Program-made: the position numbers and the translations under genes
NCBI RefSeq assembly: GCF_900108335.1
Contig: NZ_FNVT01000012.1
Span: forward strand, 1-64,000
Direction of reading: 5' to 3'
Length of the DNA stretch: 64,000 nt
Source: Nonomuraea solani
Lineage (GTDB): Bacteria > Actinomycetota > Actinomycetes > Streptosporangiales > Streptosporangiaceae
The notes under the pieces: generated by a model
Database searches by the model: none
What the model was told of the DNA's origin: nothing
Seen by the model: only the letters and a program-made list of their open reading frames with translations
In this document: piece by piece, positions 1-7,349 of the stretch
How positions within the stretch are numbered: position 1 is the first letter of the stretch
Layout: each line of letters starts with the position of its first letter

Positions 1-164
1 CAGGCGTAGTGCCCGTATTCGGTGGGTGGACGTCGTGCCGTGTGGTCGAGGTCGCTTCCGGTGAATACGGGCACTGATGGGCGTGTCGGAGTTCATCGTG
101 TGGGGGGACTCCTGCGGCGTTGGTTAGTGCGCCGTGGGTTCAGCCCGTGTCTGCCTGGGGTCGC

Positions 165-476
165 TCACTTGCCCCAGCCGTGGTGGTTGTGGTTGCGGTT
201 GACGATGACGATGCGGATCCGGCCCACGCCGTGGTGACGGCGCCAGCCGCCCCAGCCGTGGTTGCGGCGCCAGCCGCCCCAGCCGCGGCCCCAGCCCCAG
301 CCGCAGCGGCGCCGGGCCTGGCAGCCCCATCCGGTCAGGACCGAGGTCTGCGTGCCGGCCTGCGTACCGCTCTGGACCGCGCTGGCCGAGGCGGTGGTCG
401 CACCCGCGGCCACCACACCCCCGCTCAACGCCGTGCCGATGGCCAGACCCGCGAGAACACTCTTGAACTTGGGCAT
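165..476 (-). CDS. Small secreted Cys/Trp/Arg/His-rich protein (copy A)
   Basis: A 103-residue protein. The first ~33 residues form a Sec-type signal peptide (basic MPKFK, hydrophobic core, Ala-x-Ala end at TASASA). The mature part of about 70 residues has a C-x5-C pair (CQARRRC), then glycine/tryptophan/arginine/histidine-rich sequence with two copies of GWGGWRR followed by NH or HH, and a basic RIRIVIVNRNHNHH tail. The ATG at 476 is chosen because a purine-rich site (AGGGGGGAA) lies just upstream and because copy B (824-1099) starts identically (MPKxKSVLAGLAI). It is probably exported. I do not recognise a family; an antimicrobial, metal-binding or wall-associated role are all only guesses. 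Confidence 0.72.
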   Translation of the reverse strand: MPKFKSVLAGLAIGTALSGGVVAAGATTASASAVQSGTQAGTQTSVLTGWGCQARRRCGWGWGRGWGGWRRNHGWGGWRRHHGVGRIRIVIVNRNHNHHGWGK

Positions 477-480
477 TTGA

Positions 481-507
481 GATTCCCCCCTAAAGGTTCG
501 ATTGCCC
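481..507 (-). promoter_or_regulatory. Conserved 5' leader of copy A
   Basis: Immediately upstream of the copy A start, the minus strand reads GGGCAATCGAACCTTTAG followed by a G-run that serves as the ribosome-binding site. Almost the same string stands before copy B (1103-1129). The shared leader shows the duplication included the untranslated region and suggests common post-transcriptional control. Confidence 0.5.
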
Positions 508-823
508 TGTTGCCCGCAGCCGCCACCGAAACCCTGCCAAGCGAAACGCGAGGACGGCGGACCCGGTAGCGGATGCCGCGGACACCCGGAAGAAAAACCG
601 GGATCCGCACTCCTGCATATAACCGGGCGAAACACCAACAAACCGGCATTGTCTTCTTTTGCCCGATAACAGAAGAAACCACAACCACCCCCCTGCCCGG
701 CAACACGAAGAGGGCCCCCCGGCAGATGCCAGTGGAGCCCTCAATAAGAATTGCCGTGAAGACGAGGAGAAGAGGCCCGCGAGCAACGGGCATTCATCCC
801 GCCACGACCATCACGAAAACACG
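508..823. other. Intergenic region between the two small secreted genes
   Basis: About 320 bases with no credible gene. It should contain the 3' end of copy B's transcript and the promoter of copy A (both minus strand). A GAGGG/CCCTC dyad near 710-750 could help terminate copy B. An AT-richer patch near 615-625 (TTATATGC on the minus strand) may be a -10 element for copy A. I see nothing stronger. Confidence 0.4.
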
Positions 824-1099
824 TCAGCTCGTGGTCTCGTGACGGTCCCTGTGGTGGTTACGGTTGTAGTTGTAGTTGTGGATCTTGATGCGGAGGCGCA
901 GCTTGGGGTGGTGGTTGCGGCGCCAGCCGCAGCGGTTCCAGCGGTAGCAGCTGTTCCCGGCCACAATGGACGTCCCCGTGCTGATCTGGGTGGCAGCATT
1001 GGCGCTGACCGCGGAGGTGGCGGCACCCGTGACCACCGCTCCACCGGCCAACGCCGTACTGATGGCGAGGCCCGCGAGAACACTCTTGAGCTTGGGCAT
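824..1099 (-). CDS. Small secreted Cys/Trp/Arg/His-rich protein (copy B)
   Basis: A 91-residue paralog of the protein at 165-476. The signal peptide (MPKLKSVLAGLAI start, cleavage likely after SANA) is nearly identical to copy A, while the mature region has diverged. It keeps the C-x5-C pair followed by GW (CYRWNRCGW), the WRRNHH motif and an RIKI-plus-NYNYNRNHH tail, but lacks the GWGGW repeats. The ATG at 1099 is preferred over upstream starts because of the AGGGGGAAA site and agreement with copy A. Secretion is likely; function is unknown. With only two cysteines, an intramolecular disulfide is possible. Confidence 0.72.
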   Translation of the reverse strand: MPKLKSVLAGLAISTALAGGAVVTGAATSAVSANAATQISTGTSIVAGNSCYRWNRCGWRRNHHPKLRLRIKIHNYNYNRNHHRDRHETTS

Positions 1100-1102
1100 T
1101 GC

Positions 1103-1129
1103 ATTTCCCCCTAAAAGGTTCGATTGCCC
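1103..1129 (-). promoter_or_regulatory. Conserved 5' leader of copy B
   Basis: The minus strand here reads GGGCAATCGAACCTTTTAG then GGGGGAAAT before the ATG, matching the leader of copy A (481-507) almost base for base. It contains the ribosome-binding site. Confidence 0.5.
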
Positions 1130-1225
1130 CGTAGTCGACTCTTCCGAATTTCCCGGAAAGAAGTACTGGAAGGCCATCAAACTGGCCATCCGGTAAATGT
1201 CATTTCCGGAGCTAGGGGCGGACAA

Positions 1226-2152
1226 ACGGGGATCTCCCTACTTTGCTATGCATTAACAGTCTTATTGCTTGGATTGCACAGTTATAAGATGAGATAGTGC
1301 GAATTGCCCGAAATGTCCTTTTGGGATGCATATCGGCAACTTGCCAGTGCTGCGCTGCCGCGTCGATTTGTTGAGAGGCCGCCTGCGGAAAATGGCGCAG
1401 GCATCCCTTTCACCGACGTGGTCGCCATGACGCGGTACCCGGGCTGGGTGAGGATCCGGCTACCTCTGGCAACGTCGAGTGCGGCGGCGACCTAAAGGCG
1501 GTGACGTGCCGGGCTCACTCGAACTTCAGGCGTGGAGCGGTGTGGTGAGCGGGGTGTTCACGTGAGCGGGCGGCGATGGTGAACGTCCCGACGAGCGATT
1601 AGCACCGCGCCGGGGGGCTCAGGTACAGGCGGCACATGCCGGGACGGCGCGTTCCCAGAAGCCGGGCCAGAAGCCGGGGATGTCGCGGCTGGTCAGGCTG
1701 CCGCTTCCCCGCTGTGGTCCGAGCGCGGTCGGTCAGGATATGACCGGCCGTGGGGGCGGGATCGGTCAGGATGTGACCGGCCGTGCGGGCGGGATCGGCG
1801 GAGCATCGGGCAGGGGCGGGGCCGGTGCTTCCGGATCGCTTCGGGGTAAGGCGAGAGGTCTGTCGTTTCGGGGAAGACGGGGCTTGGTGGTGGCCATAAT
1901 GCTCGCCCCTCGCCCTCGCCCCTCGCCCCTCGTGCAGAGTTGGTCACCGCGAGGGCTCCGGATACTCCGGAGCCCTCGCTCCCCAGTGTCGCTCCCCAGT
2001 GCTGTGTCGGGCCGCCGTGTCGGGCCGCCGTGTCGGGCCTTGTTCCGCTAAGCCGTGTCCCCGCATTCGGTCAGAGCACTGAGCGGCGTGTCTCTGTTTC
2101 CGGCCAGAAATGCGATGCAAAGGAGTAGTTCACGGACAAGGAGCTGCTTCTC
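1226..2152. other. Long intergenic region with short tandem repeats
   Basis: About 930 bases without a gene I can support. Several open frames exist, but all look like reading-through of high-GC repeats. The 1304-1495 plus frame (63 codons, TTG start) is the least bad candidate, yet it lacks a ribosome-binding site and any recognisable motif. Visible structure: an AT-rich stretch at 1245-1300 that may carry the copy B promoter, a 33-bp tandem duplication at 1729-1794, CTCGCC-type repeats near 1903-1932, and three TGTCGGGCCGCCG-type units near 2005-2040. Confidence 0.45.
1729..1794. repeat. 33-bp tandem duplication
   Basis: Two adjacent 33-base units (1729-1761 and 1762-1794) differ at only a few positions. 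Each contains CGGTCAGGAT then TGACCGGCCG. The core GGTCAGGATNTGACC is itself an inverted repeat (GGTCA/TGACC), so each unit could be a protein-binding dyad. No gene lies on either side close enough to assign a target. Confidence 0.6.
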
Positions 2153-2737
2153 ATGGCATTCACCCGCCTCGCCGCCCTGCTGGTGGCGACCTCGATCTCC
2201 GGGACCGTCCTGACGGTCTCTCCCGTCTCCGCCGACCCCGGCCCCGACTCCGCGCACCGGTCCGATCACCGGTCCGATCACCGATTCAACCAGCGGTTCG
2301 ATCACCGGTTCGACCAGCGGTTCGACCAGCGGCTGGACAATCGGCCCGGCCAGCGCCACGACGAGCGGTCCGATCGGCTGGCGGGCGTGCGCGAACCGGC
2401 CGGGCACGAGCCGCGGCGCGCGGATCGTCCCCGCGACGGGCGGAAGGCGCGCGACCGCGACGCGATGGGGCCCCGCCGCGACAACCAGCGGGACCGGGTC
2501 CAGACGAAGTCGACCTGCGCCTACCGGGTGACCGCGGCGATCGAGATCCTGGAGCAGCCGCGGCGGGCCGCGATGCTGGTGGGCCGGTTGAAGGAGCGGG
2601 CGCGCACGCTGGGCGCCTGCCGGCCGACGCAGAACAAACAATGGACCAAGGTCCTGGCGCCCAGGGAACGCCGGATCGGCTTCGCCCAAACCAAAGACCT
2701 GAAGAACCTCGGCCCGGCCAAGTACCTCAGCCTCTGA
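2153..2737 (+). CDS. Secreted protein with Arg-x-Asp-x-His/Gln repeats
   Basis: A 194-residue protein with an N-terminal signal peptide (about 27 residues, ending VSADP). A strongly polar region at residues ~33-75 follows, with short tandem units of the type RSDH, RFDH, RFDQ. A further Arg/Asp-rich stretch leads to a C-terminal ~75-residue part that looks globular (two Cys, at CAY and GACRP). AAGGAGC stands nine bases before the ATG. A strong hairpin follows the stop. I do not recognise a family. The repeats are also visible at DNA level (CGGTTCGATCACC-like units), so length may vary between strains. Confidence 0.7.
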   Translation: MAFTRLAALLVATSISGTVLTVSPVSADPGPDSAHRSDHRSDHRFNQRFDHRFDQRFDQRLDNRPGQRHDERSDRLAGVREPAGHEPRRADRPRDGRKARDRDAMGPRRDNQRDRVQTKSTCAYRVTAAIEILEQPRRAAMLVGRLKERARTLGACRPTQNKQWTKVLAPRERRIGFAQTKDLKNLGPAKYLSL

Positions 2738-2748
2738 CGGAGACATGC

Positions 2749-2780
2749 GGAAGGGCCTCCATGCCGATGGAGGCCCTTCC
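2749..2780 (+). terminator. Rho-independent-type hairpin after 2153-2737
   Basis: A perfect 14-bp stem (GGAAGGGCCTCCAT / ATGGAGGCCCTTCC) with a GCCG loop, 11 bases after the stop codon. There is no T-run, as is common in actinobacterial terminators. Confidence 0.8.
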
Positions 2781-2785
2781 GATCA

Positions 2786-2861
2786 CTACGCGGGGCTCAC
2801 CGCCCTACGCGGGGCTCACCGCCCTACGCGGGGCTCACCGCCCTACGCGGGGCTCACCGCC
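2786..2861. repeat. Four exact 19-bp tandem repeats
   Basis: CTACGCGGGGCTCACCGCC occurs four times in a row (2786, 2805, 2824, 2843), then decays through CTTCGCTGGCTCACCGCC and shorter GCTCGCCGCC units to about 2920. It lies between the terminator of the secreted protein gene and the 3' end of ku. It has no spacer structure, so it is not CRISPR; it is a minisatellite. Confidence 0.85.
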
Positions 2862-2935
2862 CTTCGCTGGCTCACCGCCATGCTCGGAACTCGCCGCCCT
2901 GCTCGGGGCTCGCCGCCCTGGACGGCGCTGGATGC

Positions 2936-3826
2936 CTACGCGGATTTACGCGCCTTGCGTTTGGGTGGAGCCTTCTCGGCGTCCTTGTCGTTCTTCTCCT
3001 TGGCCTTGCCCGACGCGGCGGCCTTCCTGGACTTGGCCGGCTCGCCGCCCTCGCGCTCGCGCTTGGCCGCCTCCACGCTCGCCCGCAGCGCCGCCATGAG
3101 GTCCACCGCCGGGCCCGCTTCCTCCTCCTCGCGGGCGGGGATGACCTCCTTGCCGGCCACCTTCGCCTCGATCACCTGCTGCAACGCCTCGCGGTAGGTG
3201 TCGTGGTATTCGCTCGGGTCGAAGTCCGCCTCCATCGTGGTGATGAGGGACTCGGCCATCTTGAGCTCCTGGGCGCGTACTTCGATGTCCTCCTCCAGGA
3301 AGCCGAACTCAGGCGCGCGGATCTCGTCCGGCCAGAGCATCGTCTCCAGGACGAACACGCCGTCCCTGACCCTCAGCGTGGCCAGCGACTCGCGCTGGCG
3401 CAGGGCCACCTTGACCACCGCGACCTGCCCCGAGCTCTCCAGGGCGTTGCGCAGCAGCACGTACGACTTCGCCCCCTGGGCGTCGGGCTCCAGGTAGTAC
3501 GACTTGGCGAAGTAGATGGGGTCGATCTGCTCGGACGGCGTGAACTGCAGGACGTCGATCCTGCGTGACGTGGTCAGCGGCAGGTCCTCGAAGTCCTCGT
3601 CCGTGAGCACCACCATCTCGCCCGTCGCCAGCTCGTAGCCCTTGGCGATGTCGGCGTACGGCACCTCTTCGCCGTCCTGCGTGCACACGCGCTTGTAGCG
3701 GATCCTGCCGCCGTCCTCGCGATGGACCTGGTGGAACGTGACGTCCTTCTGCTCGGTCGCGGAGTAGAGCTTGACCGGGATCGTCACCAGACCAAAGGAG
3801 ATCGCACCCTTCCAGATGCTGCGCAT
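2936..3826 (-). CDS. ku: Ku DNA-end-binding protein
   Basis: A 296-residue homodimeric bacterial Ku. It threads onto DNA double-strand ends and recruits LigD for non-homologous end joining. The N-terminus (MRSIWKGAISFGLVTIPVKLYSAT) is the family hallmark and the core domain runs to about residue 250. A Lys/Ala-rich tail of about 45 residues, typical of actinobacterial Ku, follows and probably binds DNA. The ATG at 3826 is chosen because GAGGAG lies seven bases upstream; an in-frame GTG six bases earlier would sit on top of that site. It diverges from the ligase and polymerase genes across about 60 bp, so all three probably share a control region. Confidence 0.95.
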   Translation of the reverse strand: MRSIWKGAISFGLVTIPVKLYSATEQKDVTFHQVHREDGGRIRYKRVCTQDGEEVPYADIAKGYELATGEMVVLTDEDFEDLPLTTSRRIDVLQFTPSEQIDPIYFAKSYYLEPDAQGAKSYVLLRNALESSGQVAVVKVALRQRESLATLRVRDGVFVLETMLWPDEIRAPEFGFLEEDIEVRAQELKMAESLITTMEADFDPSEYHDTYREALQQVIEAKVAGKEVIPAREEEEAGPAVDLMAALRASVEAAKREREGGEPAKSRKAAASGKAKEKNDKDAEKAPPKRKARKSA

Positions 3827-3887
3827 AGGCACACTCCTCAGCTCTCAATGGCCCATCAATGGGCACATACCCGTCATGGGGCAACCA

Positions 3888-4790
3888 ATGCCATTCCCAA
3901 TCGAACCAATGCTGGCCGTACCTGGGGAACTACCCTCCGATCGTGACCTGTTCGGGCTGGAGGTCAAGTGGGACGGCATCCGGGCCCTGCTCCATCTCAA
4001 CGGCGGGCTGCGGGTGATGGGGCGGCACGGGGTGGAGTACACACACCGGTATCCCGAAATATCGGGGTTCGGGGTTAAGAATGCGATCATCGACGGCGAG
4101 CTCGTGGCGCTCGACCCCCACGGGCGGCCCAGTTTCGCGCGGCTGCAGCGGCGGATGCACCTGACCGATCCCGAGCCGGTCATGCTGGAGCTGTACCCGA
4201 TCACGTACATACCCTTCGACCTGCTCTACCTCGACGGCCTGCCGCTGTTCGACCTGTCCTACCGCGACCGCCGCGCCCTGCTCGACGAGCTGGACATCGG
4301 CGCGCCCCCGTACTTTCCGGGCGCCTCCGACCTGCTCGACGCCACGTACCAGCAGGGCCTGGAGGGCGTCGTCGCCAAGCGGCTGGACTCTCCCTACCGG
4401 GCCGGCACGCGGTCGCCCTGGTGGATCAAGGTGAAGAACCTGACCACGCGCGAGGTCGTCATCGGCGGCTGGAAACCCGGCAAGGGCCGACGATCCGGCG
4501 GGGTGGGCTCGCTGGTCATGGGGGTGTTCACGGACGCGGGGCTGACGTACGCCGGGCACGTCGGCACGGGGTTCACCGACGCCGTACTCGACGACCTGTT
4601 CCAGGCGCTGCGGCCGCTGGAGATCGCGCGCAGCCCGTTCAGCAACGACGTGCCCTGGCGAAATCGGTGGGTTAGGCCTGATCTCGTCGGGGAGGTGGCC
4701 TACACGATGTGGACCGACGAACAGCGGCTGCGGCACCCCGTGTGGCGCGGGCTGCGCCCCGACAAGCTCCCCGCGGAGGTGACGCGATGA
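3888..4790 (+). CDS. ligD: ATP-dependent DNA ligase, LigD ligase domain
   Basis: A 300-residue ligase that seals nicks through an AMP-lysine intermediate. The adenylated lysine is K27 in VKWDGIR; motif IV is EGVVAKR near residue 160 and motif V is WIKVK near 180, followed by an OB-fold domain. It starts at PFPIEPMLA, the usual N-terminus of these domains. The start at 3888 is uncertain; ATG 3876 is also possible and neither has a strong ribosome-binding site. The stop overlaps the polymerase gene start (ATGA). Polymerase and ligase are separate polypeptides and no phosphoesterase domain is present, unlike fused LigD of Pseudomonas or Mycobacterium. Confidence 0.92.
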   Translation: MPFPIEPMLAVPGELPSDRDLFGLEVKWDGIRALLHLNGGLRVMGRHGVEYTHRYPEISGFGVKNAIIDGELVALDPHGRPSFARLQRRMHLTDPEPVMLELYPITYIPFDLLYLDGLPLFDLSYRDRRALLDELDIGAPPYFPGASDLLDATYQQGLEGVVAKRLDSPYRAGTRSPWWIKVKNLTTREVVIGGWKPGKGRRSGGVGSLVMGVFTDAGLTYAGHVGTGFTDAVLDDLFQALRPLEIARSPFSNDVPWRNRWVRPDLVGEVAYTMWTDEQRLRHPVWRGLRPDKLPAEVTR

Positions 4791-5659
4791 AGGTGCCGGT
4801 CAAGGTGGACGGGCGCGAGCTGACGCTCACCAACCTGGACAAGGTCCTCTATCCGGACTACGGCTTCACGAAGTCCGAGATCATCGACTACTACAGCCGC
4901 GTCGCTCCCGTCCTGCTGCCGCACCTCGCCGGGCGGCCCCTGACCGTCAAGCGCTACCCGAACGGCGTCACCGGCCCGTTCTTCTTCGAGAAGAACGCCC
5001 CCGAGCACACGCACTCCTGGGTCAGGCGGGTCACCCTGCCGGTCCCCGGCAGCACCAAGGACCGCGAGAGCATCGACTTCGCCGTCGTGGACGACCTGCC
5101 CACGCTCGTCTACTACGCCAATCTGGCGGCGCTGGAGCTGCACGTGCCGCAGTGGCGGGTGGACGAGGAGGGCGCCGCGCTGCCGCCGGACACGCTGGTG
5201 TTCGACCTCGACCCGGGGGCGCCCGCGACGATCGTGGAGTGCTGCCGGGTGGCGCTCATGCTGCGCGAGGTGCTGAAGGCCGAGGGGCTCGCCGCGCGGC
5301 CGAAGACCAGCGGCAACAAGGGCATGCAGCTGTACGCGGACTGGGACTGCCGCGAGGAGCCCTCCGCGTACGCCAAGAGGCTGGCCCAGCTTTTGGAGAA
5401 GGAGCACCCTGACCAGGTCGTCAGTGTGATGACGAAGAAGGCGCGGCCTGGCAAGGTGTTCATCGACTGGAGCCAGAACAACCCGGCCAAGACCACCGTG
5501 GCGCCCTATTCGCTGCGGGCCAGGGAGCGGCCGACAGTGTCGACGCCGCTGATGTGGAAAGAGGTCGAGGGCTGCGAACACCCTGATGAGCTGGTGTTCA
5601 CCGCTCCCGACGTACTCACCAGAGTGGACGAGCACGGCGACCTTTTCGGCCGGGCGTAG
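4787..5659 (+). CDS. ligD: LigD-type polymerase/primase (NHEJ gap filling)
   Basis: A 290-residue archaeo-eukaryotic-primase-type polymerase that fills gaps at broken DNA ends, preferring ribonucleotides in characterised relatives. Visible motifs are LTNLDKVLYP near the N-terminus, the metal-binding pair FDLDPG (D140, D142), TSGNKGMQLY, where some relatives have His in place of Gln, and the third acidic site in FIDWSQNN. The ATG at 4787 overlaps the ligase stop by four bases, so the two are translationally coupled. Upstream in-frame starts would run far into the ligase gene and are rejected. Confidence 0.93.
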   Translation: MKVPVKVDGRELTLTNLDKVLYPDYGFTKSEIIDYYSRVAPVLLPHLAGRPLTVKRYPNGVTGPFFFEKNAPEHTHSWVRRVTLPVPGSTKDRESIDFAVVDDLPTLVYYANLAALELHVPQWRVDEEGAALPPDTLVFDLDPGAPATIVECCRVALMLREVLKAEGLAARPKTSGNKGMQLYADWDCREEPSAYAKRLAQLLEKEHPDQVVSVMTKKARPGKVFIDWSQNNPAKTTVAPYSLRARERPTVSTPLMWKEVEGCEHPDELVFTAPDVLTRVDEHGDLFGRA

Positions 5660-5691
5660 GCTGGTTCCGTCCACACCGAGAGGGGGACGAA

Positions 5692-5961
5692 ATGTCGGAG
5701 ATGGACATTCGCGGGGATGAGTCGCCGATCGAGGCGGCGGAGGCGGACGCCGCCGAGCGGCACACGGAGACGCGGCGGCGCGGCGACGGGCACCGCGGCG
5801 AGCTGCCACTGGAGGTGGACGCGGGCGACGCCGTCGAGCAGGAGCTCGACGCGCGCCAGAACGACGACTACATCCGCCGCGAGCTGCCGCTCGAAGTCGA
5901 CCCGGCCGACGCGGCCGAGCAGGACCGCGTGGTCGAGCTGGATGACGACGACTATCGCTGA
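5692..5961 (+). CDS. Small acidic protein with two ELPLEVD repeats
   Basis: An 89-residue, very acidic protein without hydrophobic segments. The second half holds two units: GELPLEVDAGDAVEQE and RELPLEVDPADAAEQD, about 28 residues apart, ending in a run of four Asp. A clear GAGAGGGGGACGAA site precedes the ATG. It follows the polymerase gene by 32 bp, so it may be cotranscribed with the NHEJ genes. I recall similar short acidic actinobacterial proteins with ELPLE-D motifs but know no function. Confidence 0.75.
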   Translation: MSEMDIRGDESPIEAAEADAAERHTETRRRGDGHRGELPLEVDAGDAVEQELDARQNDDYIRRELPLEVDPADAAEQDRVVELDDDDYR

Positions 5962-6023
5962 GACGGTGGCGGCGCGCACGTAGGATGTCCGCACTGCCCG
6001 CTGAGAGACCTATGGAGAAGCGC

Positions 6024-6644
6024 GTGACAGCAACCCCGGACGCAAAACCCCGGGGCACCCGGCTGCCCCGACTCGCCCGCCGCCGGCAGTTGCTGAGCGC
6101 CGCGCAGGAAGTGTTCGTCGAGAACGGCTATCACGCGGCCGCCATGGACGAGATCGCCGAGCGGGCGGGCGTCAGCAAGCCGGTGCTCTACCAGCACTTC
6201 CCCGGCAAGCTGGAGCTCTACCTGGCGCTGCTCGACCTGCACGTCGACGACATGGTCAACCGGTGCAGGGAGGCGCTGGCCTCCACGCACGAGAACAAGC
6301 TGCGGGTGCAGGCCACGTTCAGCGCGTTCTTCGACTTCGTCTCCTCGCAGGGCGAGGCGTTCCGGCTCGTCTTCGAATCCGACCTGCGCAACGTGGCGCC
6401 CGTGCGGCAGCGGGTCGAACGTTCGCTGCAGGAGTGCGCGGAGATGGTCAGCGAGCTCATCCAGGAGGACACCGGGTGCACCAGTGACGAGGCGCACCTC
6501 CTCGGCGTCGGCCTGGTGGGCATGGCCGAGGTGAGCGCCCGTTACTGGGTCACCACGCACGGCTCCATCCCGAAGGACGCGGCCGAGCAGTTGATGGCGC
6601 GGCTGGCCTGGCGGGGCATCAGCGGTTTTCCGCGTACGGCATAA
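6024..6644 (+). CDS. TetR/AcrR-family transcriptional regulator
   Basis: A 206-residue repressor-type protein. The N-terminal helix-turn-helix is clear (LLSAAQEVFVENGYHAAAMD followed by EIAERAGVSKPVLYQHF), and an all-helical ligand/dimer domain follows. GTG 6024 is preferred because GGAG lies six bases upstream; ATG 6012 is an alternative with a poorer site. The pairing with the DUF3107 gene, with the ferritin-like protein and DEAD-box helicase beyond, matches the M. tuberculosis Rv3208-Rv3208A-Rv3210c-Rv3211 group from memory. The ligand is unknown. Confidence 0.9.
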   Translation: MTATPDAKPRGTRLPRLARRRQLLSAAQEVFVENGYHAAAMDEIAERAGVSKPVLYQHFPGKLELYLALLDLHVDDMVNRCREALASTHENKLRVQATFSAFFDFVSSQGEAFRLVFESDLRNVAPVRQRVERSLQECAEMVSELIQEDTGCTSDEAHLLGVGLVGMAEVSARYWVTTHGSIPKDAAEQLMARLAWRGISGFPRTA

Positions 6645-6731
6645 CTCGTTCGCTGGGCGCGATCATTCATGTTTTCGCGGGTGCCAGCGGCCACGATGGG
6701 ATGGAGCCAGCCCAACGACTAGGGAGCCACC

Positions 6732-6965
6732 ATGGAAGTCAAGATCGGCGTACGCTCCGTACACCGCGAACTCGTCGTTGAGACCGACCTCTCCTCCGAA
6801 CAGGTCGAACAAGAGATCAGAAACGCCCTGTCCGCCGATCGCGGCGGGGTGTTCGCCATCACCGACACCAAGGGGCGGAGGGTCGTGGTGCCGGTGGCCT
6901 CGCTCGGGTTCGTCGAGATCGGCGAGGACGAGTCCAGGCCGGTCGGCTTCGGCGGCACGCTCTAG
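6732..6965 (+). CDS. DUF3107 small protein (TB9.4-like)
   Basis: A 77-residue soluble protein of the actinobacterial DUF3107 family (start MEVKIGVRSVHRELVVET; core VVVPVASLGFVEIG). Family members are 70-80 residues and commonly follow this TetR gene; M. tuberculosis Rv3208A is one, as I recall. A good AGGGAG site lies upstream and a strong hairpin follows the stop. No function is established. Confidence 0.92.
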   Translation: MEVKIGVRSVHRELVVETDLSSEQVEQEIRNALSADRGGVFAITDTKGRRVVVPVASLGFVEIGEDESRPVGFGGTL

Positions 6966-6977
6966 GAAGCTCGAACC

Positions 6978-7009
6978 GGAGGGTACGGCTCACGTGTGCC
7001 GTACCCTCC
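6978..7009 (+). terminator. Hairpin terminator after DUF3107
   Basis: A perfect 12-bp stem (GGAGGGTACGGC / GCCGTACCCTCC) with an 8-base loop, 12 bases after the DUF3107 stop. Confidence 0.82.
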
Positions 7010-7349
7010 CGTGTCTGTCCGGGGCAGGGGTGTGGTGTGCCCGCCCATGCCGCGCGGGCACTGGTCGGGACGCCGGGGTTCAGCCCCGGGCGGGTGGCTT
7101 GCCGAGCTGGCAGCCGCGGGGCCGCCGCTGCCGGGGGGTGCACTCCCGCCCCGGCTCGGCGGTCGGACAGTCCGCGCTCTCCCTTCGCAACACGGCGCGT
7201 GGAGTCCAGCGATTCGGCCTACATCTCGTCGTCAAGGAACTGCCGTAGCGGTGCGAGGCCCTCATGTCCGCACGGTACAACCCTTTCGTGCCCGCGCGCC
7301 GCCCGATGCGCACACCCGGCCGTATCGTCGCAGGTGAGAGGGCCTGACA
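7010..7349. other. Intergenic region without a recognisable gene
   Basis: 340 bases between the DUF3107 terminator and the 3' end of the ferritin-like gene. Overlapping open frames exist on both strands, but none has a ribosome-binding site plus protein-like composition. It contains GC-rich dyads (for example around 7080-7145) of unclear meaning. It may be remnant coding DNA; I cannot show this. Confidence 0.4.

Noticed and set aside
1304..1495. 63-codon plus-strand frame as a gene
   Set aside because: TTG start without a ribosome-binding site, no recognisable motif, and next to repeat-rich noncoding DNA.
1680..2051. Open frames over 1680-2051 on both strands
   Set aside because: They read through the 33-bp duplication and GC repeats; composition is not protein-like.
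2786..2861. CRISPR array
   Set aside because: The 19-bp units are directly adjacent with no spacers and no cas genes are nearby.
4700..6058. Long minus-strand frame opposite the polymerase gene
   Set aside because: A high-GC shadow frame, Arg/Pro-rich, without domains; the plus-strand gene is clear.
7010..7349. Small genes between DUF3107 and the ferritin-like gene
   Set aside because: Several overlapping frames but none with Shine-Dalgarno and plausible sequence.
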